From: Aeromonas piscicola
GTDB lineage: Bacteria; Pseudomonadota; Gammaproteobacteria; Enterobacterales; Aeromonadaceae
Reading direction: 5' to 3'
DNA length: 64,000 bases
Assembly: GCF_000820005.1 (NCBI RefSeq)
Contig: NZ_CDBL01000063.1
Coordinates: 36,595-100,594 of the forward strand
Positions 52,835 to 62,993 of the stretch are shown here, piece after piece. A program made the translations under genes and the position numbers. Every line of letters starts with the position of its first letter. Within the stretch, counting starts at the first letter, position 1. Below the pieces are notes generated by a model. It had not been told where the DNA came from. It worked only from the letters and a program-made list of their open reading frames with translations, and searched no databases.

Positions 52835-54325
52835 TCACACCTCAAGAAATTTTTTGATGTTTTTTGTTCTTATAAATACTGAGTATCCACCTAACAATAC
52901 TATTAGAAGTGATATAACATCAAATACATAATTAATGCTTTCTATACTTCTTCCTCTCGCTTCCACTAAACCAATAACAAATAAAAATGTTGTTATTGGA
53001 TAAACTATAAAAATAATTTTATATTTCAGGAAATAGCTATAATCATCTAGTATTTTTAACAACCTAAACGAATATATAAGTAATATCAAACAAACTGAAA
53101 TAGCTAAACCAAAAGGAACCGAATACATTCCATAAGAGCCAATGAAATATATTGTCAACACTACACTAATTACACTTTCCATCAATGGATAATGCATTAT
53201 TTCATTCTGTTTAGCTTGTGCGATATATAGAAGGCCAAGTGGGGCTCCAACTAATCTAACGAGATTAACTACCATCAGAAAGATAAATATCTTTTCTACA
53301 TGCACAGATATTGATGGACCGACCCATAAACTCAATATATATGGTCCAATATAGATAGATGATATTATGGCGATAATAGATAGGCACATCACAGTAAATG
53401 TAAGATTATACAATAGCTTATTAAGCTTATATACTGAATCACCTTTACCAGAAAGCTTAACTAATGGTTGAATAATGGGTGACATTGCTGCATTTATGAA
53501 ACCGACTCCAGCAGTCACTAAACTCATCCCCAATGAATAATAAGCAAACTCATTGAATGAATATTTTCCGACTAAAATACCATTTAATCCAACCAGTAGA
53601 AATGATGCTAAGTTGAAAACACTAATACCGATAAAATATGAAAAGAATTTACCGAACTGATTGCTAGTAATCTTTTCATGAAAACCAGTGATCATATTTT
53701 TTATTCTGAACAAGCGATATGAAAAATAAATTATTAAATATGATATTATGTTGACAATCAGATATACATATGACATGGCCTTAATGCCATACTTTGCAGT
53801 TATTATGATAGCAAAACCTAATATAACCCTTGAAGCCAAGTTGATTATTGCAGGAATATCATTTCTCTCAATTCCAGTAAAAAAACCACTAAAGACCGAT
53901 GATATTAAACCTATAACAAATGATATAGCGACAATAAAAAATGTTAGCTGATCGTCCGATGTACCAATGCCTTCTGCCTTACTAAAAAATGTATAAAAAT
54001 CATTATATATAACAATAAGTAGAACACTACTAAATAAAATACCTAAAGAGCTTAGAATAACACCATTTTTTATTATATGGTGTTCCATACTCACATCTTT
54101 TTTCTCTCTTGCTATAGTAATGTTTCTAGCAACTGTTAACTGGCATCCAAAACCTATAAGCGCAAAGAATGCTCCTACCTGGATGCTTAAATTCCACATA
54201 GAAAAACTATCTATCGGTAAACGCTGTAACAAGAATGGGGATATTACTATCCCCAATATAACATTGGAAAAACCATTGATGATATTTGCAACTGAGTTTT
54301 TCAACAGCCGATTGAAGCCGTTCAT
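52835..54325 (-). CDS. wzx: Wzx, O-unit flippase
   Basis: A MATE/PST-type exporter that flips the lipid-linked O-unit across the inner membrane. The product is 496 residues with about 12-14 hydrophobic segments and the lowest GC content of the window. The N-terminus NSVANIINGFSNVILGIVIS and SPFLLQRLPIDSFSMWNLSI are typical. Its ATG overlaps the stop of the SDR gene by one base (TAATG). Confidence 0.88.
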   Translation of the reverse strand: MNGFNRLLKNSVANIINGFSNVILGIVISPFLLQRLPIDSFSMWNLSIQVGAFFALIGFGCQLTVARNITIAREKKDVSMEHHIIKNGVILSSLGILFSSVLLIVIYNDFYTFFSKAEGIGTSDDQLTFFIVAISFVIGLISSVFSGFFTGIERNDIPAIINLASRVILGFAIIITAKYGIKAMSYVYLIVNIISYLIIYFSYRLFRIKNMITGFHEKITSNQFGKFFSYFIGISVFNLASFLLVGLNGILVGKYSFNEFAYYSLGMSLVTAGVGFINAAMSPIIQPLVKLSGKGDSVYKLNKLLYNLTFTVMCLSIIAIISSIYIGPYILSLWVGPSISVHVEKIFIFLMVVNLVRLVGAPLGLLYIAQAKQNEIMHYPLMESVISVVLTIYFIGSYGMYSVPFGLAISVCLILLIYSFRLLKILDDYSYFLKYKIIFIVYPITTFLFVIGLVEARGRSIESINYVFDVISLLIVLLGGYSVFIRTKNIKKFLEV

Positions 54326-55152
54326 TAATGCTCTACCAATTGAGTTCTAAAGTCCCCTATCATCAACTCTAGGTCTTCAAGCACATTCTTTGGATGATAC
54401 CCGGGAATAAAAGATTGAATCTTATCTATTTTCGTGACCGGGAAGATTTCATTTGGAAATGGAATCTTATGCCAGATCACTTCACATTCTGTGTGCTTTT
54501 GCAGAACATCCGCTATTTGCTGAGCAGTAATATTATACCCGGCAGCAATATTGATGACTTCCCCCAGGCTATCCGGATGCTCTGCCAGTGCGATAGATGC
54601 ACTGGCCACATCTGTTACCGACACATAATCTTTGGCATAATTATGGTCAATATACATGTCAACCTTGCCATGATTAATCGCATTACGGGTGATCGCCGGC
54701 AAGAAAAGCGGGCTATGCAGAGCGACGCCGTAGACATTGCTTGGCCTGACAATGGTAACGTTACGGCCACTTTTCAGACACAGCTCTTCGGATACCAACT
54801 TGGTCAGATTGAACAGCCTGCGCTGATCATCGGTACATACCTTCAAATCAGCCTCTTCTGAAGAGGAGCCATGATTCATGTACACGCGGGTGGAAGAAAC
54901 ATAGACGAGGCGTTCGAATTTTCCTCGTTCAAGCAAGTCTGCCAACAAACGACAGTTTGCATCAAACACGCCAAATGGCGAATTCTTGCAATCACCTTGT
55001 CCCGCACTGTATATCACTGTGCCCAGATCGGTTTCGAATACACTGTCATCATCACGTAACGGTACCCAAACATCCTGTCCAGAAGCTTCCAGCATGCCGA
55101 CTATCTCGCTGCCGATAAAGCCCCGCCCACCAAAAACGGTGTAACGTTTCAT
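54325..55152 (-). CDS. Extended SDR (NAD-dependent epimerase-like) with Phe at the catalytic Tyr position
   Basis: A nucleotide-sugar short-chain dehydrogenase/reductase of 275 residues. The cofactor motif is GGRGFIGSEIV at 8-18, and the active-site Ser is in YVSSTRVYM (86-88). At the place of the YxxxK motif the sequence is F114-N-L-T-K118, codon TTC at 54811-54813, so the catalytic Tyr is Phe. The rest (VTIVRPSNVYGVALHSPLFL, YAKDYVSVTDVASASIALAE) is normal for the family. It starts 2 nt after rmlC. Possible roles: a sugar-nucleotide epimerase or reductase acting on dTDP-linked intermediates, or a non-classical dehydratase. Substrate unknown. Confidence 0.82.
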   Translation of the reverse strand: MKRYTVFGGRGFIGSEIVGMLEASGQDVWVPLRDDDSVFETDLGTVIYSAGQGDCKNSPFGVFDANCRLLADLLERGKFERLVYVSSTRVYMNHGSSSEEADLKVCTDDQRRLFNLTKLVSEELCLKSGRNVTIVRPSNVYGVALHSPLFLPAITRNAINHGKVDMYIDHNYAKDYVSVTDVASASIALAEHPDSLGEVINIAAGYNITAQQIADVLQKHTECEVIWHKIPFPNEIFPVTKIDKIQSFIPGYHPKNVLEDLELMIGDFRTQLVEH

Positions 55153-55154
55153 AC

Positions 55155-55706
55155 TCACCACCCATTCACCAAGTTGTGACGGATCTGAGCCAGCGTAGGC
55201 TGTACGCTGTCTTTTGGTGACAGCACAGGCGCAGCCAACGGCCACTCAATGCCCAGCTCAGGATCATTCCACAGCAACCCGCTCTCATCCGCCGGATCGT
55301 AGTAATCTGTACATTTATATTGAAAATCAGCAGTTTCACTCAGTACACAGAAACCATGGGCAAATCCAGGCGGGATATAAAACTGAACCTTGTTTTCCCC
55401 TGTCAACAATACAGATTCATGCTGGCCAAATGTAGGGGAGTCAGGCCTTAAATCAACAGCGACATCAAATACACGGCCCTGGGTTACCGTGACCAGCTTT
55501 CCCTGCGGCTTGGTTTTCTGAAAATGCAGTCCACGCAACACATTTTGTGTAGAGCGTGAGCGGTTGTCCTGAACAAAATCTAGGGTTATCCCGGCCGCCT
55601 TGTAACGCGCATCCTGATAGGTCTCATAAAAAAAACCACGCTCATCACCAAATACTTTCGGCTCAATAATGAGCAGGTCTGAAATCTTTGTTTTGATTAC
55701 ATTCAT
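55155..55706 (-). CDS. rmlC: RmlC, dTDP-4-dehydrorhamnose 3,5-epimerase
   Basis: Third enzyme of dTDP-L-rhamnose synthesis. The product is 183 residues, the usual size. The cupin active site has VLRGLHFQKTKPQGKLVTVT (catalytic His) and VFDVAVDLRPDSPTFGQ, with IPPGFAHGFCVLSE further on. It is 12 nt after rmlA. Confidence 0.95.
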   Translation of the reverse strand: MNVIKTKISDLLIIEPKVFGDERGFFYETYQDARYKAAGITLDFVQDNRSRSTQNVLRGLHFQKTKPQGKLVTVTQGRVFDVAVDLRPDSPTFGQHESVLLTGENKVQFYIPPGFAHGFCVLSETADFQYKCTDYYDPADESGLLWNDPELGIEWPLAAPVLSPKDSVQPTLAQIRHNLVNGW

Positions 55707-55718
55707 GTTGACATCTCT

Positions 55719-56582
55719 TTACTTGATCAAGCTCAACAAATATTGTCCATAACCGGTTTTTACCATGCTGTTACCAATGGTTTTTATTTGTTCACGGTTC
55801 AACCAGCCATTGTTAAATGCAATCTCTTCAAGACATGCGATTTTGAATCCCTGACGCTTTTCAACTGTCTGAACAAATTGAGATGCTTCAATCAGAGAGT
55901 CATGGGTGCCGGTATCAAGCCATGCAAAACCTCGCCCCAGTTGTTCTACTTTCAGCTGACCGCGCTCGAGATATGCCTGATTGACACTGGTGATTTCCAA
56001 CTCGCCACGATCGGATGGTTTAATACTTTTTGCAATTTCTATGACGGAGTTATCATAGAAATACAAACCGGTTACTGCCCAATTCGATTTTGGTTTTTCC
56101 GGTTTTTCTTCTATAGACTTGGCACGAAACTCTTCATCAAACTCGACGACGCCAAAACGCTCGGGATCCATCACCTTGTAGCCGAATACAGTAGCACCTT
56201 CCTGATTGTCAATCGCTTTTTGCAATTGCTTGCCAAATGCCTGGCCAAAAAAGATATTATCGCCAAGCACCAGGCAGACATTGTCTTCACCAATGAACTC
56301 TTCACCCAGAATAAAGGCTTGAGCCAATCCATCCGGTGATGGCTGCACCGTATATTGCAGATTGATGCCGAACTGCTCACCATTGCCAAGCAGGCGCTGA
56401 AAACTCTCCGAGTCCTCCTGAGTGGTAATGATCAAGATATCCTTGATCCCTGCCAACATGAGCACCGAAAGAGGGTAATAGATCATCGGCTTATCATATA
56501 TTGGCAACAACTGCTTGGAGATGCCGCGCGTGATGGGATGGAGGCGAGAGCCTGAACCACCGGCCAGAATAATACCTTTCAT
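55719..56582 (-). CDS. rmlA: RmlA, glucose-1-phosphate thymidylyltransferase
   Basis: Makes dTDP-glucose from glucose 1-phosphate and dTTP. The product is 287 residues. Marks are [51 protein letters not shown] and [18 protein letters not shown]. The ATG overlaps the rmlB stop by one base. Confidence 0.96.
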   Translation of the reverse strand: MKGIILAGGSGSRLHPITRGISKQLLPIYDKPMIYYPLSVLMLAGIKDILIITTQEDSESFQRLLGNGEQFGINLQYTVQPSPDGLAQAFILGEEFIGEDNVCLVLGDNIFFGQAFGKQLQKAIDNQEGATVFGYKVMDPERFGVVEFDEEFRAKSIEEKPEKPKSNWAVTGLYFYDNSVIEIAKSIKPSDRGELEITSVNQAYLERGQLKVEQLGRGFAWLDTGTHDSLIEASQFVQTVEKRQGFKIACLEEIAFNNGWLNREQIKTIGNSMVKTGYGQYLLSLIK

Positions 56583-57667
56583 TATTTCTTCTCCCCATAC
56601 TGCTGATCAATCCAGGATTGATAGGCGCCACTCTTGACGTTGTTAACCCACTGCTGATTATCCAGATACCACTGCACCGTCTTGCGGATACCGGATTCGA
56701 AAGTCTCTTGCGGCTGCCAATCAAGTTCGGCGCTCATCTTGCTAGCGTCGATGGCATAGCGGCGATCGTGGCCGGGACGATCCGCCACATAGGTGATTTG
56801 ATCGCGGTAAGAACCGGCTTTGGGCACCATATCGTCGAGCAGGTCACACACTGTGTGTACCACGTCCAGGTTTTGCTTCTCGTTGTGACCGCCAATGTTG
56901 TAGGTCTCACCGATAACGCCACTGGTCACCACCTTGTAGAGCGCGCGAGCATGATCTTCCACGTAGAGCCAGTCGCGGATCTGGTCGCCCTTGCCATACA
57001 CAGGCAGCGGCTTGCCATCCAGTGCATTGAGGATCACCAGCGGGATCAGCTTCTCGGGGAAGTGGTAGGGGCCGTAGTTGTTGGAGCAGTTGGTGACTAT
57101 GGTCGGCAAACCGTAAGTACGGCGCCAGGCGCGTACCAGATGGTCGCTGGATGCCTTGGAGGCAGAATAGGGGCTGCTGGGGGCATAGGGGGTCGTTTCA
57201 GTAAAGAGCGGCAGCGCCTCACCGGCGCTCACCTCATCCGGGTGGGGCAGATCGCCATACACCTCGTCGGTGGAGATATGGTGGAAGCGGAAGGCTGCCT
57301 TGCGCGTCTCGTCCAGATCGTTCCAGTAAGCGCGGGCGGCTTCCAGCAACACATAGGTGCCGACGATATTGGTCTCGATGAAATCAGCAGGCCCGGTGAT
57401 GGAGCGATCAACGTGGCTTTCGGCCGCCAGGTGCATCACGGCATCCGGTTGATGCAGGGCAAACACCCGATCCAGTTCACCACGGTTGCAGATATCCACC
57501 TGCTCGAACGCATAACGATCGCTGGCCGATACCTCCGCCAGAGACTCCAGGTTGCCCGCATAGGTAAGTTTATCGAGATTGATAACTGAGTCGTTGGTAT
57601 CCCAGATGATATGACGAACAACCGCCGAGCCGATAAAGCCAGCGCCACCAGTGACAAGGATTTTCAT
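56582..57667 (-). CDS. rmlB: RmlB, dTDP-glucose 4,6-dehydratase
   Basis: First dedicated step of dTDP-rhamnose synthesis. The product is 361 residues. NAD motif [15 protein letters not shown], active-site [20 protein letters not shown] with the acid/base pair, [15 protein letters not shown] (Tyr/Lys) and [15 protein letters not shown] are all present. It is the first gene of the O-antigen operon, with the JUMPstart leader about 118 nt upstream. Confidence 0.97.
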   Translation of the reverse strand: MKILVTGGAGFIGSAVVRHIIWDTNDSVINLDKLTYAGNLESLAEVSASDRYAFEQVDICNRGELDRVFALHQPDAVMHLAAESHVDRSITGPADFIETNIVGTYVLLEAARAYWNDLDETRKAAFRFHHISTDEVYGDLPHPDEVSAGEALPLFTETTPYAPSSPYSASKASSDHLVRAWRRTYGLPTIVTNCSNNYGPYHFPEKLIPLVILNALDGKPLPVYGKGDQIRDWLYVEDHARALYKVVTSGVIGETYNIGGHNEKQNLDVVHTVCDLLDDMVPKAGSYRDQITYVADRPGHDRRYAIDASKMSAELDWQPQETFESGIRKTVQWYLDNQQWVNNVKSGAYQSWIDQQYGEKK

Positions 57668-57783
57668 AGGTATGCTCTTGAAAATTAATAGAAATTTGGT
57701 TGATTTTTAATCTTTTACAAAAATCAAGACAGGGATAACTGTACATTTGAGCAGCGAATTTCTGATACTAACCAAAAAAAACA

Positions 57784-57822
57784 ATAGCTACCGCCCCTGA
57801 GTTACAGCCCCCAGTTTGCTGC
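57784..57822 (-). promoter_or_regulatory. JUMPstart with ops element (RfaH-type antitermination site)
   Basis: The minus strand reads CTGGGGGCTGTAACTCAGGG followed by GCGGTAGCTATTG, closely matching the JUMPstart consensus (CTGGTAGCTGTTAAGCCAGG then GGCGGTAGCGTG). The ops core GGCGGTAG is perfect at 57788-57795. It lies in the leader of rmlB-to-rmlD, where RfaH would load on paused polymerase and let it read through the long AT-rich operon. Eight T follow the core a few bases later. Confidence 0.85.
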
Positions 57823-58347
57823 TTTAGCCGGATTGTTTGTGTTGCTGGCCATGATGCCCTCCAGCTTGAGATAGTTCTGCCACTATTCCTGATGACAAAC
57901 TCGCGGTCTTTTTGACGTATTAAATCTGACCGCCTGACAAGGAACAAGCATAAAAGTTCATTGTGCCTTAAAGGCAAAGTGTGAATTCTAGCGCCTTTCC
58001 TAGTAGCTTGAACAGCCAAAACAACCGCATTCACGGTGGTAGATGTGCAGCCTGTTCATTAATCCTCCAAGACTCGTTCCACTACCAAACATGTCGCTTT
58101 AACGCCACAAGAGTTGTCACTTTACGCTCAGTTAAACGCCACTCACCGACTGATCACAGAAAACGTAGTTACCAACAGGGGTTGAGTGCTAAGCCACGCA
58201 TGATACCGCACCTTCCTTGCGCCCCCATAATGGGAGACCCAGTTGCAAAGGCGTTCCCCCAACCAGCCCCCTAAATTGTTGATGCAACCACCACAACCTG
58301 AACGACGTATTATGTCATCAAGGTTTCATATGTGTATGTTTTTGCTG

Positions 58348-58381
58348 AAAACAAACAGGGCGAACCGGATGGTTCGCCCTG
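58348..58381 (-). terminator. Terminator of the efflux operon
   Basis: The minus strand has CAGGGCGAACC-ATCC-GGTTCGCCCTG, an 11-bp stem, followed by TTTGTTTT. It lies 35 nt after the oprM-like stop. Confidence 0.9.
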
Positions 58382-58415
58382 TGGCTATACGATAACGCAA
58401 GCTGGGAGATGATGG

Positions 58416-59834
58416 CTACTGCTGCTGAGCACTCGCCGTTGCGCTCGCGTCGGGGGCTTGCCAGCCGCCACCGACAGCCTTGTAAAGCGCCACCTGGTTG
58501 GTCAGCTGGGCCAGACGGGTGCTGATCAGTCCCTGCTTGGCACTGAACAACGAACGCTGGGCATCGAGCCGGGTCAGATAGCTGTCCACTCCTTGCTCAT
58601 AGCGGAACTCCGCCAGCTTGAAGTAGGTCTGGTTGGCCTCCACCAGTGCCTGCTGCGCCTGCAACTGCTGCTGGTAATCAGCCTGGGTGCCGAGCGTATC
58701 CGCAACCTCCTTGAAGGCGGTCTGGATGCTCTTCTCATAGCTGGCTACCGCCTGTTTGGTGCTCACTTCGGCCACGTCGAGATCGGCAATGCGCTTGCCG
58801 CCATCGAAGATGGGCAGGTTGATCTGGGGGATAAACGACCAGGTTCCGGTCCCGCCATCAAACAGGCCGCTCAGCTGATTGCTGGCGGTGCCCGCCGTCG
58901 CGGTGAGCGAGATGGAGGGGAAGAAGGCAGCGCGCGCCGCACCGATATTGGCATTGGCCGCCTTCAGACTGTGCTCGGCGGCCAGAATGTCCGGGCGCTG
59001 TTGCAGCAGGCTGGAAGGTGCACCGACCGGGATGGCCGCCAGTTGCACCTCGGCCAGGGTCGCCGGCCGACCGTCCAGTGCCGGTACCTGGCTGCCAAGC
59101 AGCAGGGCCAGACCATTGCGATCCTGCTTCACCTGGCGCTGGTACTGGGCCAGGCTGACCCGGGCACTCTCCAGCGCGGTACGCCCTTGCGCCAGCTCCA
59201 TCTCTGAGGCCGCGCCCAGGCGATACTTGTGCTCGGTCAGGCCATAGCTCTCCTGCTCGGTAGACAGGGTTGCTTCGCTCAGCGCCAGCAACTCCTGATC
59301 CGCCAGCAGGGTGAGATAGGCGTTGGCCACCGAGGCGACCAGCGCAATCTGGGTGCTGCGCTGAGTCTCGATCTGACCAAGATAGGTCTCCAGTGCCTGA
59401 TCTTTCAGGCTCTGGATCCGGCCGAACAGGTCCAGCTCATAGGCGGTGATGCCAATGTTGGCATTGTACTGACTGCTGATGGCGCCCTGCCCCGTGCTGC
59501 TGAGATCATCGGATCCCTGCTGACGGGTGCCTGAGCCGTTCGCCGCCAGTGTCGGCAGCTGGGCCGCTCGCTGGATGCGGTATCTGGCCTCATAGGCCTC
59601 GACGTTGAGGGCCGCGATGCGCAGATCCCGGTTGTTCTCCAGCGCCGTGGCAATGAGTTTCTGCAGGGCAGGATCGAGGAACTGCTGCTGCCAGGGGGAG
59701 GCTGCCGCCTCCCCTTCCAGCTGATTGCTCTGCCAGGAGGCGCCTTGCGGTAGCTCGGGTCTTTGATAGTCGGGGGCCATGGAACAGGCCCCCAGCAGCA
59801 GTGTCACGCTCAAGGCGACGATCGTCTTAGTCAT
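58416..59834 (-). CDS. Outer-membrane efflux lipoprotein, OprM/AheC type
   Basis: A TolC-like outer-membrane channel of 472 residues in the NodT/OprM group. The lipobox is [11 protein letters not shown], followed by the two outer-membrane efflux repeats with coiled coils ([40 protein letters not shown]). ATG 59834 overlaps the RND pump stop by 8 nt and is preferred over an upstream TTG/ATG extension. With the next two genes it forms a tripartite pump like AheABC of A. hydrophila. Confidence 0.93.
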   Translation of the reverse strand: MTKTIVALSVTLLLGACSMAPDYQRPELPQGASWQSNQLEGEAAASPWQQQFLDPALQKLIATALENNRDLRIAALNVEAYEARYRIQRAAQLPTLAANGSGTRQQGSDDLSSTGQGAISSQYNANIGITAYELDLFGRIQSLKDQALETYLGQIETQRSTQIALVASVANAYLTLLADQELLALSEATLSTEQESYGLTEHKYRLGAASEMELAQGRTALESARVSLAQYQRQVKQDRNGLALLLGSQVPALDGRPATLAEVQLAAIPVGAPSSLLQQRPDILAAEHSLKAANANIGAARAAFFPSISLTATAGTASNQLSGLFDGGTGTWSFIPQINLPIFDGGKRIADLDVAEVSTKQAVASYEKSIQTAFKEVADTLGTQADYQQQLQAQQALVEANQTYFKLAEFRYEQGVDSYLTRLDAQRSLFSAKQGLISTRLAQLTNQVALYKAVGGGWQAPDASATASAQQQ

Positions 59835-62800
59835 GATGAGTCTCCTTGGCAAGGGCAGCACGCTCTTCCCGTGTACTGTGTTTGGTGAAGTAGCGCGTCA
59901 CCAGCACGAAGAACAGCGGCACGAAGAAGATGGCCAGCACGGTCGCGCTGATCATGCCCCCCATCACGCCGGTACCTATGGCGTTGCGGCTGCTGGCACC
60001 CGCTCCCGAGCTGATGGCCAGCGGCAGCACGCCGAGGATGAAGGCGAGCGACGTCATCAGGATAGGACGCAACCGCAACCGGGCAGCTTCTACCACGGCT
60101 TCGCTGACGCCCATCCCCTTGTCATACAGCTCCTTGGCAAATTCGACGATCAGGATCGCGTTTTTGGCCGACAGTCCTATGGTGGTGAGCAAGCCCACCT
60201 GGAAGTAGACGTCGTTCTCCAACCCGCGCATGGTCGCCGCCAGAATGGCACCCAAGACCCCGAGCGGCACTACCAGCATCACCGAGAACGGAATGCTCCA
60301 GCTCTCGTACAGGGCCGCCAGACAGAGGAACACCACCAGCAGGGAGATGGCGTACAAGGCCGGTGCCTGGGAGCCCGCTTGGCGCTCCTGCAGGGAGAGA
60401 CCGGTCCACTCGATGCCTATGCCTTCCGGCAGCTGTTTCACCATCTGCTCTATGGCCGCCATGGCGTCACCGGTACTCTTGCCGGGCGCCGCTTCACCCA
60501 CTATCTCCATGGCGGAGACACCGTTATAGCGTTCCAGACGGGGCGAGCCAAAGCTCCACTCCGTGCTGGCAAAGGCGGAGAAGGGCACCATCTGGCCCGC
60601 GCTGTTGCGCACATACCAAAGCTTGAGATCTTCCGGGTTCATCCGGAACGGTGCATCCGCCTGCAGGTAGACCTTCTTGACCCGACCACGATCGACGAAG
60701 TCGTTCACGTAGGAAGAGCCCCAGGCCGCCGCCAGTGTGTTGTTGATGTCGCTGATGGAGAGCCCCTGCGCCAGCGCCTTCTCGTAGTCGATCTTGACGT
60801 CGAGCTGCGGGGTATCTTCCATCCCGTTCGGGCGAACCCGCACCAGGTTGGGATCCTGCGCCGCCATGCCGAGCAACTGGTTGCGCGCCGCCATCAGCTT
60901 CTCGTGCCCCAGCCCGCCGCGATCCTGCAGGTAGAAGTCAAAGCCGGTGGCCGTCCCGAGCTCCGGAATGGGGGGCAGGTTGAAGGCAAACACCTGGGCT
61001 TCCTTGATGCTGAACAGGTAACCCATGGCGCGGCCTATGATGGCGTTGGCACTGCGCTCCGGCGTATCGCGCTCTTTCCAGTCTTTCAGCTTGATAAACG
61101 CCATGCCGCTGTTCTGACCGCTACCGGCGAAGCTGAAGCCCGCCACCGTCAGCACGGCCTCGACGTTATCTTTCTCGTTCTTCAGGAAGTAGTCGCGCAT
61201 GTCCGCCAGCACCACCTCGGTACGCTGCTTGGTAGCACCGACCGGCAGTTGCACCATGGACATGATGACCCCCTGATCCTCTTCCGGCAGGAAGGAGGTG
61301 GGCATGCGCATGAACAGGATCGCCAGCACCGCCAGCATGGCGGCATAGATGATGCCGTAGCGCACCCCCTGCTTGACCACCTTGCGCACACCGTTCTGGT
61401 AACGGTTGGCGCCGGCATCGAAGGCCCGGTTGAACCAGCCGAAGAAGCCGCGTTGGGCGCCGAACTCGCCGTGCTTGATCGGCTTGAGCAGGGTTGCACA
61501 AAGCGCCGGGGTCAGGATCAGGGCCACCAGCACCGACAGCACCATGGCCGAGACGATGGTGAGGGAGAACTGGCGATAGATGGCACCGGTCGAACCGCCA
61601 AAGAAGGCCATGGGCACGAACACGGCGGACAGCACCAGGGCGATCCCCACCAGGGCACCCGTGATCTGGGTCATGGACTTGCGGGTCGCTTCCAGCGGGG
61701 AGAGATCCTCCTCGCTCATCAGCCGCTCCACGTTCTCCACCACCACGATGGCGTCATCCACCAGCAGGCCTATAGCCAGCACCAGACCGAACATGGTCAA
61801 GGTGTTGATGGAGAAGCCGAACGCCGACATGACGCCGAAGGTCCCCAGCAGCACCACGGGCACGGCTATGGTCGGGATCAGGGTGGCGCGGAAGTTCTGC
61901 AGGAACAGATACATGACGCAGAACACCAGGAAGATCGCCTCGATCAGGGTCTGCGCCACCTCCTCGATGGAGATCTTCACGAACGGCGTGGTGTCGTACG
62001 GATAGACGATTTCCATGTTGGCCGGGAAGTAGGCGGAGAGCTCATCCAGCTTGCCGCGGATCTTCTCGGCGGTGTCGAGGGCGTTGGCACCTGTGGCCAG
62101 CTTGATGGCGACAGCCGCAGTGGACTGGCCATTATAGAGCGCATCGGCGTCATAGTTTTCGCCCGCCAGTTCAACCCGGGCCACATCCTGCAGCCGTACC
62201 TTGGAGCCGTCCTGATTCACCCGCAGCAAGATATTGTTGAACTCGGCCACGCTGGAGAGACGGGTCTGCCCCATGATGGTGGCGGTGAACTGCTGATCGG
62301 TCACGGAAGGCGTACCGCCCAGCTTGCCGAACGCCACCTGGGCATTCTGCGCCTTGATGGCGGTCTGCACATCAATCGGGGTCATCTGTACCCGGTTGAG
62401 CTTGTTCGGATCGAGCCAGACCCGCATGGAGTACTGGCTGCCGAACAAGGTGATGTCCCCGACCCCGTCCAGACGGCTCAGCGGCTCCTTGATGTTGGCC
62501 ACCACGTAGTCGGCCAGGTCATCGTTGTTCATGCTGCCATCGCTGGAAATGAAGGCCGCCACCATCAGGAAGCTGCTGGAGGTCTTTTGAACCCGGATCC
62601 CCTGCTGCTGGACCTCTTGCGGCAACAGCGACATCGCCTGCTGCAGCTTGTTCTGCACCTGTACCTGGGCGATATCGGGATCGGTACCGGCCTGGAAGGT
62701 GAGGGTCACCGACACATTGCCGGACGAATCGGACTGGGAAGACATGTAGAGCAGGTGATCCAGCCCCGTCATGTTCTGCTCGATGATCTGGGTCACCGAG

Positions 62801-62976
62801 TCTTCCACCGTCTTGGCGGAGGCGCCCGGATAGCTGGCGGAGATGCCGACGGCGGGTGGCGCTATGCTGGGATACTGGGCGATCGGCAGGCCTATGATGG
62901 CCAGGCTCCCCGCCAGCATGATCACCAGGGCGATCACCCAGGCGAAAATGGGTCTGTCTATGAAAAATCGTGCCAT
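59827..62976 (-). CDS. RND multidrug efflux pump, AcrB/AheB type
   Basis: The inner-membrane proton-driven pump of the tripartite system. The product is 1049 residues, the standard AcrB length. The N-terminus [20 protein letters not shown] is the HAE1 signature. TM4 carries the proton-relay Asp pair in [17 protein letters not shown]. The docking and porter domains follow the AcrB pattern through [20 protein letters not shown] and [20 protein letters not shown]. It lies 17 nt after the adaptor gene and overlaps the channel gene. Substrates are not readable from sequence. Confidence 0.95.
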   Translation of the reverse strand: MARFFIDRPIFAWVIALVIMLAGSLAIIGLPIAQYPSIAPPAVGISASYPGASAKTVEDSVTQIIEQNMTGLDHLLYMSSQSDSSGNVSVTLTFQAGTDPDIAQVQVQNKLQQAMSLLPQEVQQQGIRVQKTSSSFLMVAAFISSDGSMNNDDLADYVVANIKEPLSRLDGVGDITLFGSQYSMRVWLDPNKLNRVQMTPIDVQTAIKAQNAQVAFGKLGGTPSVTDQQFTATIMGQTRLSSVAEFNNILLRVNQDGSKVRLQDVARVELAGENYDADALYNGQSTAAVAIKLATGANALDTAEKIRGKLDELSAYFPANMEIVYPYDTTPFVKISIEEVAQTLIEAIFLVFCVMYLFLQNFRATLIPTIAVPVVLLGTFGVMSAFGFSINTLTMFGLVLAIGLLVDDAIVVVENVERLMSEEDLSPLEATRKSMTQITGALVGIALVLSAVFVPMAFFGGSTGAIYRQFSLTIVSAMVLSVLVALILTPALCATLLKPIKHGEFGAQRGFFGWFNRAFDAGANRYQNGVRKVVKQGVRYGIIYAAMLAVLAILFMRMPTSFLPEEDQGVIMSMVQLPVGATKQRTEVVLADMRDYFLKNEKDNVEAVLTVAGFSFAGSGQNSGMAFIKLKDWKERDTPERSANAIIGRAMGYLFSIKEAQVFAFNLPPIPELGTATGFDFYLQDRGGLGHEKLMAARNQLLGMAAQDPNLVRVRPNGMEDTPQLDVKIDYEKALAQGLSISDINNTLAAAWGSSYVNDFVDRGRVKKVYLQADAPFRMNPEDLKLWYVRNSAGQMVPFSAFASTEWSFGSPRLERYNGVSAMEIVGEAAPGKSTGDAMAAIEQMVKQLPEGIGIEWTGLSLQERQAGSQAPALYAISLLVVFLCLAALYESWSIPFSVMLVVPLGVLGAILAATMRGLENDVYFQVGLLTTIGLSAKNAILIVEFAKELYDKGMGVSEAVVEAARLRLRPILMTSLAFILGVLPLAISSGAGASSRNAIGTGVMGGMISATVLAIFFVPLFFVLVTRYFTKHSTREERAALAKETHHD

Positions 62977-62993
62977 GAGGCGACTACTCCATC

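Larger units (their letters stand above)
57668..58415. other. Gene-free region between rmlB and oprM
   Basis: 748 nt. It contains the JUMPstart/ops element of the O-antigen operon at its rmlB side and the oprM terminator at its other side. The middle (57823-58347) should carry the operon promoter. Short open frames here overlap the JUMPstart and do not look coding. Confidence 0.7.

Noticed and set aside
57768..58034. 88-codon minus-strand frame upstream of rmlB
   Set aside because: It covers the JUMPstart element, has no good ribosome-binding site and does not resemble a protein.
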